Positions 16,795 to 26,007 of a stretch of 64,000 bases of DNA are shown in pieces. The notes under the pieces were generated by a model, which did no database searches, was not told where the DNA came from, and saw only the letters and a list, made by a program, of their open reading frames with translations. Each line of letters opens with the position of its first letter. Position 1 is the stretch's first letter. The translations under genes were made by a program, and so were the position numbers. This DNA comes from Pseudomonas sp. P7548 (GTDB lineage: Bacteria; Pseudomonadota; Gammaproteobacteria; Pseudomonadales; Pseudomonadaceae), in contig NZ_JACARO010000002.1 of the NCBI RefSeq assembly GCF_013386585.1, positions 248,001-312,000 on the forward strand, written 5' to 3'.

Positions 16795-18234
16795 TTAATT
16801 ACCCGGGCGGGCCTTGAGCTGCTCGGCCGCGGCTTTGGCCAAGTCGGGCGGCAGGAAGTCCTTGTCCGGGTTGTAGTCAGCCTTGAGGTAGCGCGTCAGG
16901 TCCTGCAGATCCCCCGGGTTCAAGGTGCCCGCGGCCTGCTTCAGGCGCAGGTTGTCGAGGATGTAGTCGTAGCGGCTGTTGTTGTAGTTGCGCACCGACG
17001 AGTAGAGCTGGCGCTGTGAGTCCAGTACGTCGACGATGTTGCGCGTACCCACCTGGTAACCGATCTCCGTGGCTTCCACCGCGCTCTGGTTCGAGATGAT
17101 CGACTGGCGGCGTGCCTGTACCTGTTCCACGTCGGTGTTCACTGCTCGGTGCAGGTTGCGCGTGTTTTCCACCACCTGGCGGCGCAGGCCTTCACGTTGC
17201 TGTTCGGTCTGGTCCAGGCGCGAATAGGATTCACGCACTTGCGAGCTGGTCAGGCCGCCGCTGTAGATCGGGATGTTCAAGCGCAGGCCGATAGTGCGTT
17301 GGGACACATCGCCCCCGTAGGGCACCGGCAACTGGTTCGGGTTGCTGAAGCCCAACGCATCGTTGTCACCTTTTTCATATTGCGCCACGGCGTCTAGGGT
17401 CGGAGCGTGACCGGCCTTGCGCTGCTTGAGGGTTTCTTCGGCGGCGGTCACCGCGTAGTTGCTGGCGAGCAGGTTCAGGTTCTGGCGGCCGGCCGTTTCA
17501 ACCCAGGCCTTGGCGTCGTTCGGTGCTGGTGGCAGCACCGGCAGCGTGTGAACAATGCCCTGGATGGAGTTGTACTGGCGATTGGTCAGGGTGATCAGCG
17601 CCTCGAAGGCGTCATCCACCTGGCGCTGGGCGACGATGCGGTTGGCGCGCGCCGTGTCGTAGCTGGCTTGGGATTGCAGCACGTCGGTCTTGTCCGACAG
17701 GCCGACATCGAAGCGTTCGTTGGACTGATCGAGCTGGCGCTTGAAGGCGTTTTCTTCGGCCTTGGTCGAAGCCAGGTTGTCCTGGGCACGCAGTACAGCG
17801 AAGTAGTTTTCCGCGCTTTGCAGGATCAGGTTCTGCTCAGTGGCCGAAAGTTGCAGCGAGGCCTGCTCGTTGACGGCTTCGGCAGCCTGCAGCTGGAACC
17901 AGCGATCGGCACGAAACAGCGGCTGGCTGAGGGTGGCCCGCCAGGAGTGCGCATCACGGTTGACGGTGGCGGCGGGCTGGTCGATCTGGGTGCGCACGTT
18001 GTTGCTGTCGGCGCCGGCCGACAGGTTCGGCAGCAACCCGGCGCGGGCCTGGGGCACCACTTCTTTCTGCGCGCCGTATTGGGCGCGGGCAGCGGCCAGG
18101 TCGGCGTTGTTGTTTACCGCCTCCTGGTAGACGCTGACCAAGTCGGTCTTGGCGGACAAGGGCGCTTCTGCTGCCCAGACCATTCCGTTGGTCGCACAAG
18201 ACACGGCGAGAGCCAGTGAGAGTTTGCGCAGCAT
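16795..18234 (-). CDS. tolC: TolC family outer membrane channel protein
   Basis: A 479-residue TolC-type channel subunit. The N-terminal 22 or so residues are a signal peptide ending near MVWAAEAPLS. The rest shows the internal duplication and long coiled-coil heptads of TolC proteins (repeated Ala/Gln/Leu-rich segments around residues 60-100, 130-170, 250-290 and 340-400), and GTRNIVDVLDSQRQLYSS is the usual C-terminal motif. It forms the trimeric exit duct for type I secretion or drug efflux in the outer membrane. No inner-membrane or adaptor partner is adjacent, so it probably serves several systems. It corresponds to PA4974. Confidence 0.9.
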   Translation of the reverse strand: MLRKLSLALAVSCATNGMVWAAEAPLSAKTDLVSVYQEAVNNNADLAAARAQYGAQKEVVPQARAGLLPNLSAGADSNNVRTQIDQPAATVNRDAHSWRATLSQPLFRADRWFQLQAAEAVNEQASLQLSATEQNLILQSAENYFAVLRAQDNLASTKAEENAFKRQLDQSNERFDVGLSDKTDVLQSQASYDTARANRIVAQRQVDDAFEALITLTNRQYNSIQGIVHTLPVLPPAPNDAKAWVETAGRQNLNLLASNYAVTAAEETLKQRKAGHAPTLDAVAQYEKGDNDALGFSNPNQLPVPYGGDVSQRTIGLRLNIPIYSGGLTSSQVRESYSRLDQTEQQREGLRRQVVENTRNLHRAVNTDVEQVQARRQSIISNQSAVEATEIGYQVGTRNIVDVLDSQRQLYSSVRNYNNSRYDYILDNLRLKQAAGTLNPGDLQDLTRYLKADYNPDKDFLPPDLAKAAAEQLKARPGN

Positions 18235-18395
18235 GAGGCGATCCCTAGAGTGAATATTACGGCGATAATTTAGCGCCCAAGGCTAAGGCTGGCCATTCCT
18301 GGCGTCAAGCCTTGGGGCAGCTCCCGAGTGTAGTGGCCGGATCACGGCACAACAATCCTGCAATCACGCCATTCATCACGCTGAATGCACCGCCA

Positions 18396-18426
18396 TTGGC
18401 AATTTGCCCTCGGCATGGTCTAGACT
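18396..18426 (+). promoter_or_regulatory. Probable sigma-70 promoter for the thiC leader
   Basis: TTGGCA at 18396-18401 and TAGACT at 18421-18426 are separated by 19 bp. The predicted start near 18433 is only a couple of bases before the first helix of the TPP aptamer, as expected for a riboswitch leader. The spacing is longer than ideal. Confidence 0.5.
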
Positions 18427-18434
18427 GGCCGCGT

Positions 18435-18525
18435 TCTTGTCGGGGTGCCTTGTTGGAAGGCTGAGATCGGTAAATACCGGATCCCGTTGAACCTGATCAG
18501 GTTAGCGCCTGCGTAGGGAACAAGA
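18435..18525 (+). promoter_or_regulatory. TPP (THI-box) riboswitch
   Basis: The conserved thi-box elements are present in order: CGGGGTGCC, GGCTGAGA at 18459-18466, ACCTGATCAGGTTAGCGCC and GCGTAGGGAACAAG. The closing P1 helix pairs TCTTGT (18435-18440) with ACAAGA (18520-18525). Binding of thiamine pyrophosphate should reduce thiC expression. About 160 nt separate the aptamer from the thiC start and contain a possible CCCGG/CCGGG hairpin (18536-18567), with no T-run; control may therefore act on translation or through Rho. The 18235-18434 gap before it holds the promoters and no gene that I can support. Confidence 0.96.
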
Positions 18526-18582
18526 TTTCTCGTCACCCGGCGAGTCCTCTTGTGCTTCGTCCGGGATGCTGTTCATTTATAG

Positions 18583-20574
<1,992 letters not shown>

Positions 20575-20604
20575 TCCGGGAGCGCGGGCGCCTGTAAGGG
20601 CCTC

Positions 20605-20676
20605 TTCGCGAGCAAGCCCGCTCCCACATTTGAATGTGTTCACAACTCAAAATGTGGGAGCGGGCTTGCCCGCGAA
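20605..20676. repeat. REPIN of the GAGCGGGCTTGC type between thiC and cytX
   Basis: TTCGCGAGCAAGCCCGCTCCCACA and its inverted mate (CGCGGGCAAGCCCGCTCCCACA on the other strand) face each other across a short AT-richer loop. The element separates two genes that probably share riboswitch control and could reduce expression of the second or stabilise the thiC message. Confidence 0.9.
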
Positions 20677-20718
20677 AGCAATCTTTCAAACAACAAATGT
20701 CCCTCTGAGATAGCCCCC

Positions 20719-22008
20719 TTGAGCATTCAACCCAGCACTTATTCTCCTGATATTGCAGTGCCGAGCGACAAGCGCGTCTTCGGCGCCCGCGACCTGTTCT
20801 CCCTGTGGTTCTCCCTCGGCATCGGCCTGATGGTCTTGCAAACCGGCGCGCTGCTGGCGCCGGGCCTGGGTTTGTCCGGTTCTTTGCTGGCAATCTTCCT
20901 GGGCACCCTGGTGGGCGTGCTGTTGCTGGCCGCCGTCGGCGTGATCGGCAGCGACACTGGCCTGTCCGCCATGGCCGCGCTCAAACTCAGCCTCGGTGCC
21001 AAAGGCGCCAGCCTGCCGGCGCTGTTGAACCTGTTGCAACTGGTTGGCTGGGGTTCGTTCGAGATCATCGTGATGCGCGACGCCGCCAGCCTGCTGGGCG
21101 CCCGTGCCTTCAGCGACGGCAGCCTGTTGTCCAGTCCGTTGTTGTGGACGCTGTTTTTCGGCGGCTTGGCGACCTTGCTCGCCGTGAGCGGCCCGTTGAC
21201 GTTCGTACGTCAGATCCTGCGCAAGTGGGGTATCTGGCTGCTGCTCGCCGCCTGCCTGTGGCTGACCTGGAACCTGTTCGCCAAGGCCGACCTTGTCGCG
21301 CTGTGGGCCAAATCCGGTGACGGCTCAATGCCGTTTGCCGTGGGGTTTGATATCGCGATCGCCATGCCGCTGTCGTGGCTGCCGTTGATCGCCGATTACT
21401 CGCGCTTCGGCAAACGCGCAAAAAGCGTGTTCGGCGGCACTGCGCTGGGATTCTTTATCGGTAACTTCTGGCTGATGAGCCTGGGCGTGGCCTACACACT
21501 GGCGTTTGCGCCAAGCGGTGAAGTGAATGCGCTGTTGCTGGCGCTGGCCGGTGCGGGCCTAGGGATTCCGCTGTTGCTGATCCTGTTGGACGAGTCGGAA
21601 AACGCCTTTGCCGACATTCACTCGGCAGCAGTCTCCAGCGGCATTTTGTTGCGCTTGAAAGTCGAGCACCTGGCCTTGGCCATCGGTGTGATCTGCACCC
21701 TGATCGCCTGCTTTGCGCCGTTGGCGCAGTACCAGAACTTCCTGTTGTTGATTGGCTCGGTGTTTGCGCCGCTGTTCGGCGTGGTGCTGGTGGATCACTT
21801 CATCCTGCGCCGTCGTGGCGAGGGCGTGGTTGCCAGCCTGCGTTGGCCGTCGCTGCTGGCCTGGTTGGGTGGCATTGCGACTTACCACCTGCTGGCCAAT
21901 CTGTATCCGGATGTCGGTGCGACCCTGCCGGCACTGGTGCTGGCAGGGCTGTTGCAATTGGTGCTGGGCCGCGCCGTTAGCGGCGTGCGGGCATCAGCTC
22001 AGGCTTGA
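20719..22008 (+). CDS. cytX: Hydroxymethylpyrimidine/cytosine-type permease CytX
   Basis: A 429-residue inner-membrane transporter of the nucleobase-cation-symport-1 family with about twelve hydrophobic segments. RDLFSLWFSLGIGLMVLQTG is the typical NCS1 opening, and SWLPLIADYSRFGK is the conserved mid-protein motif. Its place after the TPP-riboswitch gene thiC supports uptake of hydroxymethylpyrimidine or a related thiamine precursor (the CytX group). The best start is TTG at 20719, since no ATG lies in the same stretch, although the ribosome-binding site is weak. The last 32 bp overlap the convergent lipoprotein gene. Confidence 0.87.
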   Translation: MSIQPSTYSPDIAVPSDKRVFGARDLFSLWFSLGIGLMVLQTGALLAPGLGLSGSLLAIFLGTLVGVLLLAAVGVIGSDTGLSAMAALKLSLGAKGASLPALLNLLQLVGWGSFEIIVMRDAASLLGARAFSDGSLLSSPLLWTLFFGGLATLLAVSGPLTFVRQILRKWGIWLLLAACLWLTWNLFAKADLVALWAKSGDGSMPFAVGFDIAIAMPLSWLPLIADYSRFGKRAKSVFGGTALGFFIGNFWLMSLGVAYTLAFAPSGEVNALLLALAGAGLGIPLLLILLDESENAFADIHSAAVSSGILLRLKVEHLALAIGVICTLIACFAPLAQYQNFLLLIGSVFAPLFGVVLVDHFILRRRGEGVVASLRWPSLLAWLGGIATYHLLANLYPDVGATLPALVLAGLLQLVLGRAVSGVRASAQA

Positions 22009-22723
22009 GTACACCGGTGAGGCGCGCGTAGGGGATGGTCATTTCGATCAGCCCCAACGCGTACGGGCCAATGGTGGCCACGTTGTACTTGAGCACCACG
22101 CCGTTGCTGGTCAGCGCCACGTTCGGGGTTTTCTGGAACGGCCAGTTCTTCACGAACTCCGGGTCACGGTCCATCTGCGAGTTGATCAGCCAGCTGTTGT
22201 GGGCGACTTTGGCCGTATTCCAGAACGCCTGCTCCTGGCCCGGCAGCAACATGTCGGTCAGGCTCAGCTCTTTGTGCAGGATGCGTGAATAGTTGATGAA
22301 GCCACGGCCGGGCTCGCCGTGGGCGGCGCCAGTGTCCAGGTAGCTGGAGACTTCGATGATCACCAGTCCGTCATGCTGCTCACGTACCTTGGCTTGCAGG
22401 TACATGCTGTTGCGGTCGGCGGACTCGCGCAGGAACTTGTCCCGGTAGGCATTCAAGGTGGGCGGCACGCTGGCGCCCGGCGTGGTGCGGGTCATCTGCA
22501 GCAGGCGCTGTTCCACCAAGGCGTCCAGTTGCGGCTCGGTGGGGAAGTGCACGGTATCAATGTTCACCAGCGGGCAATCCGGGCTGTCGCAGCCGGGCTT
22601 GATCTGTTCCGAGGCGTCCGGCGTGGTGTCCAGCGGCTTGAGGTAGCTGGGTTGGAACAGGCTCTGGCAGGCGCCCAGGGTCAGCGCGATACAGGCCACA
22701 GAGGCGATTTTCAAAAGCGACAT
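21977..22723 (-). CDS. DUF3298/RsiV-like lipoprotein
   Basis: A 248-residue lipoprotein: the lipobox LTLGAC places the lipidated Cys at residue 19 after a short hydrophobic signal. The mature protein resembles the DUF3298 (RsiV-type) fold, with segments such as MYLQAKVREQHDGLVIIEVSSYLDTGAAHGEP and a C-terminal strand-rich VLKYNVATIGPYALGLIEMTIPY. In the RsiV family such domains bind lysozyme; whether this protein does so is unknown. Start ATG at 22723 is preceded by AAGGAC. It is convergent with cytX and corresponds to PA4972 by position. Confidence 0.82.
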   Translation of the reverse strand: MSLLKIASVACIALTLGACQSLFQPSYLKPLDTTPDASEQIKPGCDSPDCPLVNIDTVHFPTEPQLDALVEQRLLQMTRTTPGASVPPTLNAYRDKFLRESADRNSMYLQAKVREQHDGLVIIEVSSYLDTGAAHGEPGRGFINYSRILHKELSLTDMLLPGQEQAFWNTAKVAHNSWLINSQMDRDPEFVKNWPFQKTPNVALTSNGVVLKYNVATIGPYALGLIEMTIPYARLTGVLKPELMPARR

Positions 22724-22808
22724 GGAAGTCCTTCGTCTAACGATAAGAGCGAAATTTGTGGAGCTTCGACTACCGACAAAGCAGTCAGTTCGCCACTAAG
22801 CTGATTAG

Positions 22809-23074
22809 TGGGGGCGTTCTCAATTAGTTTCCCCGTCGTGTTGTCGCCTTAAAGCGGGCCAGGCAAGGCGCAGGCCGCAGGGAATGGTGTTCCCTTTTCA
22901 AGGCCTGCAACGCAGCATGGCCCGCTTTAAGGCACAACCCGAAGGGCCGGGCCTGTTGCTGCGCAGGGCTGCGTTGCTCGAAGCTTATTTGGAAAACCAA
23001 ACTACGCTTCTCGCGCCTTGCCCTGCACAGCAGCAGGCCCGGCGCGACGGGGAAACTAATTGAGAATGCCCCCA
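22809..23074. mobile_element. 266-bp MITE-like element with 30-bp terminal inverted repeats and nested hairpins
   Basis: The ends 22809-22838 and 23045-23074 are reverse complements over 30 bp with a single mismatch (both begin TGGGGGC, then A or G, then TTCTCAATTAG). Inside are two more inverted repeats: arms 22840-22875 and 22902-22938 share CCTTAAAGCGGGCCA, with a smaller GGGAA/TTCCC hairpin in the loop; arms from about 22946 and ending about 23043 share GCCGGGCCTG and GCAGGGC. There is no open reading frame and no obvious target-site duplication. It fills most of the 455-bp gap between the divergent lipoprotein and nudF genes. It could be a non-autonomous transposable element or a structured RNA; the class is not known to me. 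Confidence 0.72.
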
Positions 23075-23178
23075 GAGTTTGACGCCCGCCGTCTATCCCG
23101 GCAACTGGAAAGGGGCTGCACCAAGGGGCGGGAGCGCGTTAGGATGGCGCCCATTGCACCGGCACTACGAGGAAGGAT

Positions 23179-23796
23179 ATGACGGACATTGCGAAATCGG
23201 CGCCGAGCAAGATCGAGATTGTTCAGCGTGACAATGCCTACCAGGGCTTCTACAAGCTTGATCGCGTGCAGCTGCGTCACGAGAAGTTCGACGGCGGCAT
23301 GAGCCGGGTGATCAACCGTGAGGTCTTTGTGCGTCATGACGCCGTGTGCGTATTGCCTTACGACCCGCAGCGCGATGAAGTGGTGTTGATCGAGCAGTTT
23401 CGCGTAGGCGCCATGGGCCGTACCGACAACCCCTGGCTGGTGGAAATGGTCGCCGGCCTGATCGATAAGGATGAAGAGCCGGAGGAGGTTGCACACCGCG
23501 AAGCCGAGGAGGAAGCTGGGCTGACGTTCTCCGCGTTGTGGCCGATCACCAAGTATTTCCCTTCGCCCGGCGGCAGTACCGAGTTTGTCCACCTGTACCT
23601 CGGCCGTTGCGACAGCAAAGGTGCAGGTGGCGTCCATGGATTGGAAGAAGAGGCTGAAGATATCCGCGTCACCACTTGGGCGTTCGAGGATGCCCTGCAA
23701 GCGGTGCGCGACGGCAGAATTTCCAACGCAGCCAGCATCATCGCCCTGCAATGGCTTGCGCTTAATCGCGCGGAAGTGAGGGGGTTATGGCAGTAA
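23179..23796 (+). CDS. nudF: ADP-ribose pyrophosphatase (Nudix hydrolase)
   Basis: A 205-residue Nudix enzyme. The Nudix box GX5EX7REUXEEXGU is seen exactly as GLIDKDEEPEEVAHREAEEE followed by AGL, near residues 94-116. The following SPGGSTEFVHLYLG and the N-terminal RGFYKL-like stretch are typical of the NudF/ADPRase group, which acts as a domain-swapped dimer and splits ADP-ribose into AMP and ribose 5-phosphate. In pseudomonads it heads a unit with a DUF1249 protein and cpdA, as here. ATG at 23179 follows GAGGAAGG. Confidence 0.93.
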   Translation: MTDIAKSAPSKIEIVQRDNAYQGFYKLDRVQLRHEKFDGGMSRVINREVFVRHDAVCVLPYDPQRDEVVLIEQFRVGAMGRTDNPWLVEMVAGLIDKDEEPEEVAHREAEEEAGLTFSALWPITKYFPSPGGSTEFVHLYLGRCDSKGAGGVHGLEEEAEDIRVTTWAFEDALQAVRDGRISNAASIIALQWLALNRAEVRGLWQ

Positions 23797-24236
23797 AGGC
23801 ACGGGAACGTTATCGAGTTGACCTGGTGGGGCTGCAAGCGGCCTGCGAGGCCAACTATGCGCGATTGATGCGCCTGCTTCCCGACATGCGCCATACGCCT
23901 GAGGCGCGGCGCATTGCCGTGACCCACGGCGACCAGATGCTCGGCGTGCTGACCCTGGAGGTCATGCTCACCTGCCCGTACACCACCACCCTGCGGGTGC
24001 GCCAGGAGCACAGCCTACCCTGGCTGCCGGTGCCGCAGTTGGAAGTGCAGGTGTACCACGACGCGCGGATGGCCGAAGTGATCAGCGCCGAACATGCGCG
24101 ACGCTTTCGCAGCATCTATCCTTACCCCAACGTGTTCATGCACCAGCCCGATGAGAAAGCACAGCTCAATGTGTTCCTCGGCGAGTGGTTGAGTCACTGC
24201 CTGGCCCTGGGCCACGAGTTCGAAGTCGTGCGGTAG
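23787..24236 (+). CDS. DUF1249 family protein (YqiB-like)
   Basis: A 149-residue soluble protein of the DUF1249 family, whose function is unknown. Characteristic segments are YRVDLVGLQAACEANYARLMRLLPDMR near the N-terminus and YHDARMAEVISAEHARRFRSIYPYPN near residues 89-115. The gene overlaps nudF by 10 bp and is followed by cpdA, the same order as the E. coli nudF-yqiB-cpdA-yqiA group. This strong synteny suggests a shared role around nucleotide signalling, which is inference. Confidence 0.87.
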   Translation: MAVKARERYRVDLVGLQAACEANYARLMRLLPDMRHTPEARRIAVTHGDQMLGVLTLEVMLTCPYTTTLRVRQEHSLPWLPVPQLEVQVYHDARMAEVISAEHARRFRSIYPYPNVFMHQPDEKAQLNVFLGEWLSHCLALGHEFEVVR

Positions 24237-24333
24237 ATGTGAACTGTGTCTGCTTCCTTGGGTTTCCCCTTTGTGTCCTGCCCAGCATAATCACGCCAAC
24301 TGTCCATTCCTGTGATTGCCTAGGGAGAGCGCC

Positions 24334-25149
24334 TTGCCGAGCGTATCCACCGTGAGCCCCGATGCTTCGGCGTTGCTGGTGCAACTGTCCGACAGCCACC
24401 TGTTTGCCGAGGCCGACGGCACGCTGCTGGGCATGAACACCCGCGAAAGCCTGCAGCGGGTGATCGACTTGGTGTGCGCGCAGCAGCCGCAGATCGACCT
24501 GATACTGGCCACGGGCGACCTTTCCCAGGACGGTACGCTGGCGTCGTACCAGCAGTTTCGCGAGATGACCCGGGCCATCGACGCTCCGGCGCGCTGGATT
24601 CCGGGCAACCACGACGAGCCGCAGATCATGGCGCACGCCGCCATACACAGCGATTTGCTGGAGCCGGTGGTCGACATCGGCAACTGGCGCGTCACCCTGC
24701 TGGACTCCGCCGTGCCGGGTTCGGTGCCGGGTTATCTGCAGGACCAACAATTGCAATTGCTCGCCCAGGCCTTGAGCGAGGCGCCAAACAGGCACCATCT
24801 GGTGTGCTTCCATCACCATCCGGTACCGATCGGCAGCGCGTGGATGGAGCCTATCGGCCTGCGCAACCCTGACGCGCTGTTTACCGTGCTTGATCGCTTC
24901 CCGCAGGTCAAGGCGGTGCTCTGGGGCCATGTGCACCAGGAAATCGACCGCCAGCGCAATGGCGTGCGGTTGCTGGCTTCGCCGTCCACCTGTATCCAGT
25001 TCGCGCCGGGCAGCGAGGACTTCAACGTCAGCGAGCAGGCGCCGGGTTACCGCTGGCTGCGCCTGCACCCCGACGGACGGTTGGAGACAGGCATTGAACG
25101 GGTCCAGGGCTTCGCCTTCACCGTGGATTACGGCAGCAACGGTTATTAA
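24334..25149 (+). CDS. cpdA: 3',5'-cyclic-AMP phosphodiesterase CpdA
   Basis: A 271-residue class III cyclic nucleotide phosphodiesterase of the calcineurin-like superfamily. The metal ligands appear in order: DSH (LVQLSDSHLF), GDLSQDGT, GNHDEPQ, HHHPVP and GHVHQE. It hydrolyses cAMP to AMP and thereby sets Vfr/CRP activity. The start is judged to be TTG at 24334 because GGGAG lies at the right distance upstream; a second TTG at 24316 has no such site. It follows the DUF1249 gene by about 97 bp. Confidence 0.93.
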   Translation: MPSVSTVSPDASALLVQLSDSHLFAEADGTLLGMNTRESLQRVIDLVCAQQPQIDLILATGDLSQDGTLASYQQFREMTRAIDAPARWIPGNHDEPQIMAHAAIHSDLLEPVVDIGNWRVTLLDSAVPGSVPGYLQDQQLQLLAQALSEAPNRHHLVCFHHHPVPIGSAWMEPIGLRNPDALFTVLDRFPQVKAVLWGHVHQEIDRQRNGVRLLASPSTCIQFAPGSEDFNVSEQAPGYRWLRLHPDGRLETGIERVQGFAFTVDYGSNGY

Positions 25150-25171
25150 AAGCTGAAAACACTGATCAAAA

Positions 25172-25260
25172 TGTGGGAGCTGGCTTGCCTGCGATAGCGG
25201 TGTGTCAGTCACACATTTATTGGCAGGTAGACCGCCATCGCAGGCAAGCCAGCTCCCACA
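25172..25260. repeat. REPIN of the GAGCTGGCTTGCCTGCGAT type
   Basis: TGTGGGAGCTGGCTTGCCTG at the left end is mirrored at the right end (CAGGCAAGCCAGCTCCCACA), with an inner imperfect hairpin (GTGTGTCAGTCACAC). It is the same subtype as 16691-16777 and lies between cpdA and the downstream esterase gene. Confidence 0.92.
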
Positions 25261-25353
25261 TGGGATCTTCGGTGTCTTGAAGATTGAGGGCCTCACACAC
25301 CACCCCGATCCCTGTAAACTGCGCCTCTTTGGCTGATGCACGGAGAGCCCGGC

Positions 25354-25962
25354 ATGTCTGCTTCGATCCTCTATATCCACGGTTTCAACAGCGCGCCGGC
25401 GTCCAACAAGGCCACTCAGTTGACTACCGTGATGGGCGCACTCGGCCTGGCCGACCAACTGCGTGTGCCGGCTTTGCATCACCACCCACGCCAGGCGATT
25501 CCCCAGTTGGAAGCGGCGATTGCCGAACTGGGGCGGCCACTGCTGGTCGGCAGCTCACTCGGCGGCTACTATGCAACCCATCTTGCCGAACGCCATGGCC
25601 TCAAGGCGCTGCTGGTCAACCCGGCCGTCAGCCCGCATCGCATGTTCGACGGTTACCTGGGCACCCAGAAGAACCTCTACACCGATGAAACCTGGGAACT
25701 GACCCACGACCACGTCACGGCCCTGGCCGAGCTGGAAGTGCCGGCGCCCCAGGATGCCGCGCGTTATCAGGTGTGGTTGCAGACCGGGGATGAAACCCTG
25801 GATTATCGCCTTGCCCAACAGTATTACCGGGCCTGTGCCTTGCGCATCCAGGCGGGTGGCGATCATGGTTACCAGGGGTTTGCCCGGCAGTTACCGGCAA
25901 TGCTGAGTTTTGCCGGCATTGGCCCTGATCACTATCAATCCTTCGATTTCGCAGCTCTTTGA
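25354..25962 (+). CDS. yqiA: YqiA/YcfP-type alpha/beta fold esterase
   Basis: A 202-residue single-domain alpha/beta hydrolase of the UPF0227/YqiA group. The oxyanion region is ILYIHGFNSAPASNK, the nucleophile is Ser in VGSSLGGYYAT, the acid is Asp in TGDETLDY, and the base is His in GGDHGYQGF. E. coli YqiA is an esterase active on short acyl esters; the physiological substrate is not known. The ATG at 25354 (MSASILYIHGF) has GGAGAG upstream and is preferred to an earlier ATG. It sits just before parE, as in E. coli yqiA-parE. Confidence 0.9.
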   Translation: MSASILYIHGFNSAPASNKATQLTTVMGALGLADQLRVPALHHHPRQAIPQLEAAIAELGRPLLVGSSLGGYYATHLAERHGLKALLVNPAVSPHRMFDGYLGTQKNLYTDETWELTHDHVTALAELEVPAPQDAARYQVWLQTGDETLDYRLAQQYYRACALRIQAGGDHGYQGFARQLPAMLSFAGIGPDHYQSFDFAAL

Positions 25963-26007
25963 AAATCGCAGGTCATTTTTTAATCGAACGACTCACGACG
26001 AGACCCT

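Noticed and set aside
22809..23074. Nested inverted repeats considered as an integron attC site or an IS with transposase
   Set aside because: There is no integrase core site layout, no gene cassette and no open frame inside the element.
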